Shown: one piece after another, positions 45,614 through 46,730 of the stretch | How positions within the stretch are numbered: the stretch's first letter is position 1 | Layout: every line of letters begins with the position of its first letter | Assembly: GCA_019391515.1 (NCBI GenBank) | Contig: JAHXQP010000026.1 | Span: 1 to 46,730, forward strand | DNA length: 46,730 nt | Origin: Clostridiaceae bacterium | GTDB lineage: Bacteria > Bacillota > Clostridia > Tissierellales > Sporanaerobacteraceae | Direction of reading: 5' to 3' | Translations under genes and position numbers: made by a program | The notes under the pieces: generated by a model | Seen by the model: only the letters and a program-made list of their open reading frames with translations | Database searches by the model: none | Told to the model about the DNA's origin: nothing

Positions 45614-45671
45614 TTAATTAGTTGAAGTAAGTAAAATGAAATGTTCCAACACTTTCTGGAGGGGATGCTTG

Positions 45672-46319
45672 GTGGGCATAGGTCTATACAATAAATTAGA
45701 TGTTATAGATTGTGATAGTTTAGAAGATGAGGATATTGTTGAAGAAGCTAAGAAAGGTGATTTTCAAGCATTAGAGTATCTTATAACCAAGTACAAAAAT
45801 TTTGTGAGAGCAAAAGCTAGGTCTTATTTTTTAATAGGAGCGGATAGAGAGGATATTATTCAAGAAGGAATGATAGGTCTTTATAAAGCTATCCGAGACT
45901 ACAATAAGGACAAGCTTACATCTTTTAAAGCTTTTGCAGAGCTTTGTATAACTAGACAAATAATAACTGCTATAAAAACTGCTACAAGACAGAAACACAT
46001 TCCTTTAAACTCTTATGTATCTTTAAATAAACCCATTTATGATGAAGAATCGGATAGGACTCTTTTAGATGTATTATCTGGAGTTAAGATTACGGACCCA
46101 GAAGAACTTATTATAAGTCGAGAAGAATTAAATAATATGGAAAGTAAAATTGGTGAAATATTAAGCGATCTTGAATGGGAAGTACTTATGGCATATTTAG
46201 AGGGAAAATCTTATCAAGAAATTGGAGAAGAATTAAATAGACATGTTAAAAGCATTGACAATGCATTGCAAAGAGTGAAGAGGAAATTAGAAAGGTATTT
46301 AGAATTAAGGGAGGATTAA
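45672..46319 (+). CDS. sigH: RNA polymerase sigma factor SigH (stationary-phase/sporulation)
   Basis: A 215-residue sigma-70 family factor. Region 2 has FVRAKARSYFLIGADREDII and QEGMIGLYKAIRDYN, nearly identical to B. subtilis SigH, and region 4 has the EVLMAYLEGKSYQEIGEELN helix-turn-helix. GTG 45672 is chosen because GGAGGGG at 45658-45664 is 7 bases away. TTG 45669 is close behind, and the in-frame ATG at 45636 would lie before the ribosome binding site. In sporulating relatives it transcribes early sporulation and competence genes. Its own promoter follows yacP directly. Confidence 0.93.
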   Translation: MGIGLYNKLDVIDCDSLEDEDIVEEAKKGDFQALEYLITKYKNFVRAKARSYFLIGADREDIIQEGMIGLYKAIRDYNKDKLTSFKAFAELCITRQIITAIKTATRQKHIPLNSYVSLNKPIYDEESDRTLLDVLSGVKITDPEELIISREELNNMESKIGEILSDLEWEVLMAYLEGKSYQEIGEELNRHVKSIDNALQRVKRKLERYLELRED

Positions 46320-46331
46320 TATTTTTTACTA

Positions 46332-46360
46332 TTGACATTAGTATGACTAGATAGTAAAAT
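46332..46360 (+). promoter_or_regulatory. Promoter of the tRNA-Thr gene
   Basis: TTGACA (46332-46337), 17-bp spacer, TAAAAT (46355-46360). It may also serve tuf. Confidence 0.75.
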
Positions 46361-46380
46361 TATTTACAGTGGTTATAAAT

Positions 46381-46456
46381 GCCCATGTAGCTCAGAAGGT
46401 AGAGCACTTGCATGGTAAGCAAGAGGTCACCGGTTCAAATCCGGTCATGGGCTCCA
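46381..46456 (+). tRNA. tRNA-Thr (anticodon GGT)
   Basis: A 76-base cloverleaf. The acceptor GCCCATG pairs with CATGGGC, the anticodon arm is CTTGC-ATGGTAA-GCAAG with anticodon GGT, the T-arm is CCGGTTCAAATCCGG, and CCA is encoded. It reads ACC and ACT codons. Confidence 0.97.
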
Positions 46457-46547
46457 AAATATATTTTTTGTAATATTATTTATTATTAGCGGTTAGGAAA
46501 CACCCGGCTAAGTTTTCTTATCAAATCAAAATTGAGGAGGAAGAAAA

Positions 46548-46730
46548 ATGGGAAAAGCAAAATTTGAGAGAACAAAACCACATGTTAATATTGGTACAAT
46601 AGGTCACGTAGACCATGGTAAAACAACATTAACAGCAGCAATAACAACAGTATTAAATTCAAGATCAGGATCAGGAGAAGTAATGAGCTATGATAACATA
46701 GACAAAGCTCCAGAAGAAAGAGAAAGAGGA
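46548..46730 (+). CDS. tuf: Elongation factor Tu, N-terminal part (runs off the window)
   Basis: The first 61 codons of EF-Tu, which carries aminoacyl-tRNA to the ribosome. [20 protein letters not shown] and the P-loop [15 protein letters not shown] are diagnostic, and the PEERERG switch region begins at the window edge. GAGGAGG precedes the ATG. It lies 91 bases after tRNA-Thr with no terminator in between. The stretch between them has a short GGTTAG...CTAAG inverted segment of no clear role. Confidence 0.97.
   Translation, partial: MGKAKFERTKPHVNIGTIGHVDHGKTTLTAAITTVLNSRSGSGEVMSYDNIDKAPEERERG

Noticed and set aside
46457-46547. Regulatory leader of tuf (GGTTAG...CTAAG segment)
   Set aside because: The possible stem is very short and no known leader motif is recognised.

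Overview
The window is strongly AT-rich and reads as chromosome of a spore-former-like, low-GC Clostridia-class Firmicute. The signs are T-box leaders, CtsR/McsA/McsB/ClpC, DisA, SigH, PyrR-type attenuators, a B12-dependent ribonucleotide reductase, and TTG/GTG starts preceded by strong AGGAGG-type ribosome binding sites. A Tissierellales-like member is possible, but I cannot fix the genus from sequence alone. There is no phage, no CRISPR array and no intact insertion sequence.

Layout. 1-150: 3' end of a 5S rRNA with its terminator, closing an rRNA operon. 240-10,640: mixed metabolic genes: a thioredoxin-like protein, class II ribonucleotide reductase (nrdJ), a radical SAM protein, uracil permease behind two tandem PyrR-type sites, a BaiN/HI0933-type flavoprotein, a SorC-type regulator paired with a SAF-domain dehydrogenase, and lipoate-protein ligase. 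10,640-17,000: an Ile T-box driving an IleS2-type isoleucyl-tRNA synthetase with a rearranged signature motif, an M3-family peptidase, and a guanine deaminase gene broken by an out-of-frame internal deletion. 17,370-19,430: a non-canonical EF-G paralogue.

19,600-46,730 follows the conserved Firmicute backbone ctsR-mcsA-mcsB-clpC-radA-disA-carD-yacL-ispD-ispF-proS-gltX-cysE-cysS-mrnC-thyX-rlmB-yacP-sigH-tRNA-tuf. It covers protein quality control, genome integrity and c-di-AMP, isoprenoid synthesis, tRNA charging, cysteine supply, rRNA processing and the stationary-phase sigma factor. Three T-boxes (Ile, Pro, Cys) tie synthetase expression to the charging of the matching tRNA.

Two additions interrupt this backbone. 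One is a NatA/NatB-like ABC exporter pair between ispF and proS. The other, and the most interesting part of the window, is a complete agr-type peptide quorum-sensing locus (34,350-38,100) between proS and gltX. It holds a GHKL sensor kinase, AgrB, a 39-residue AgrD-like pre-peptide (too short for usual gene calling) and a LytTR response regulator. Arrays of direct repeats with a 21-22 bp period, matching LytTR-type operators, lie before the kinase gene and again before a small 60-residue coiled-coil protein, which suggests autoinduction plus a dedicated downstream target.
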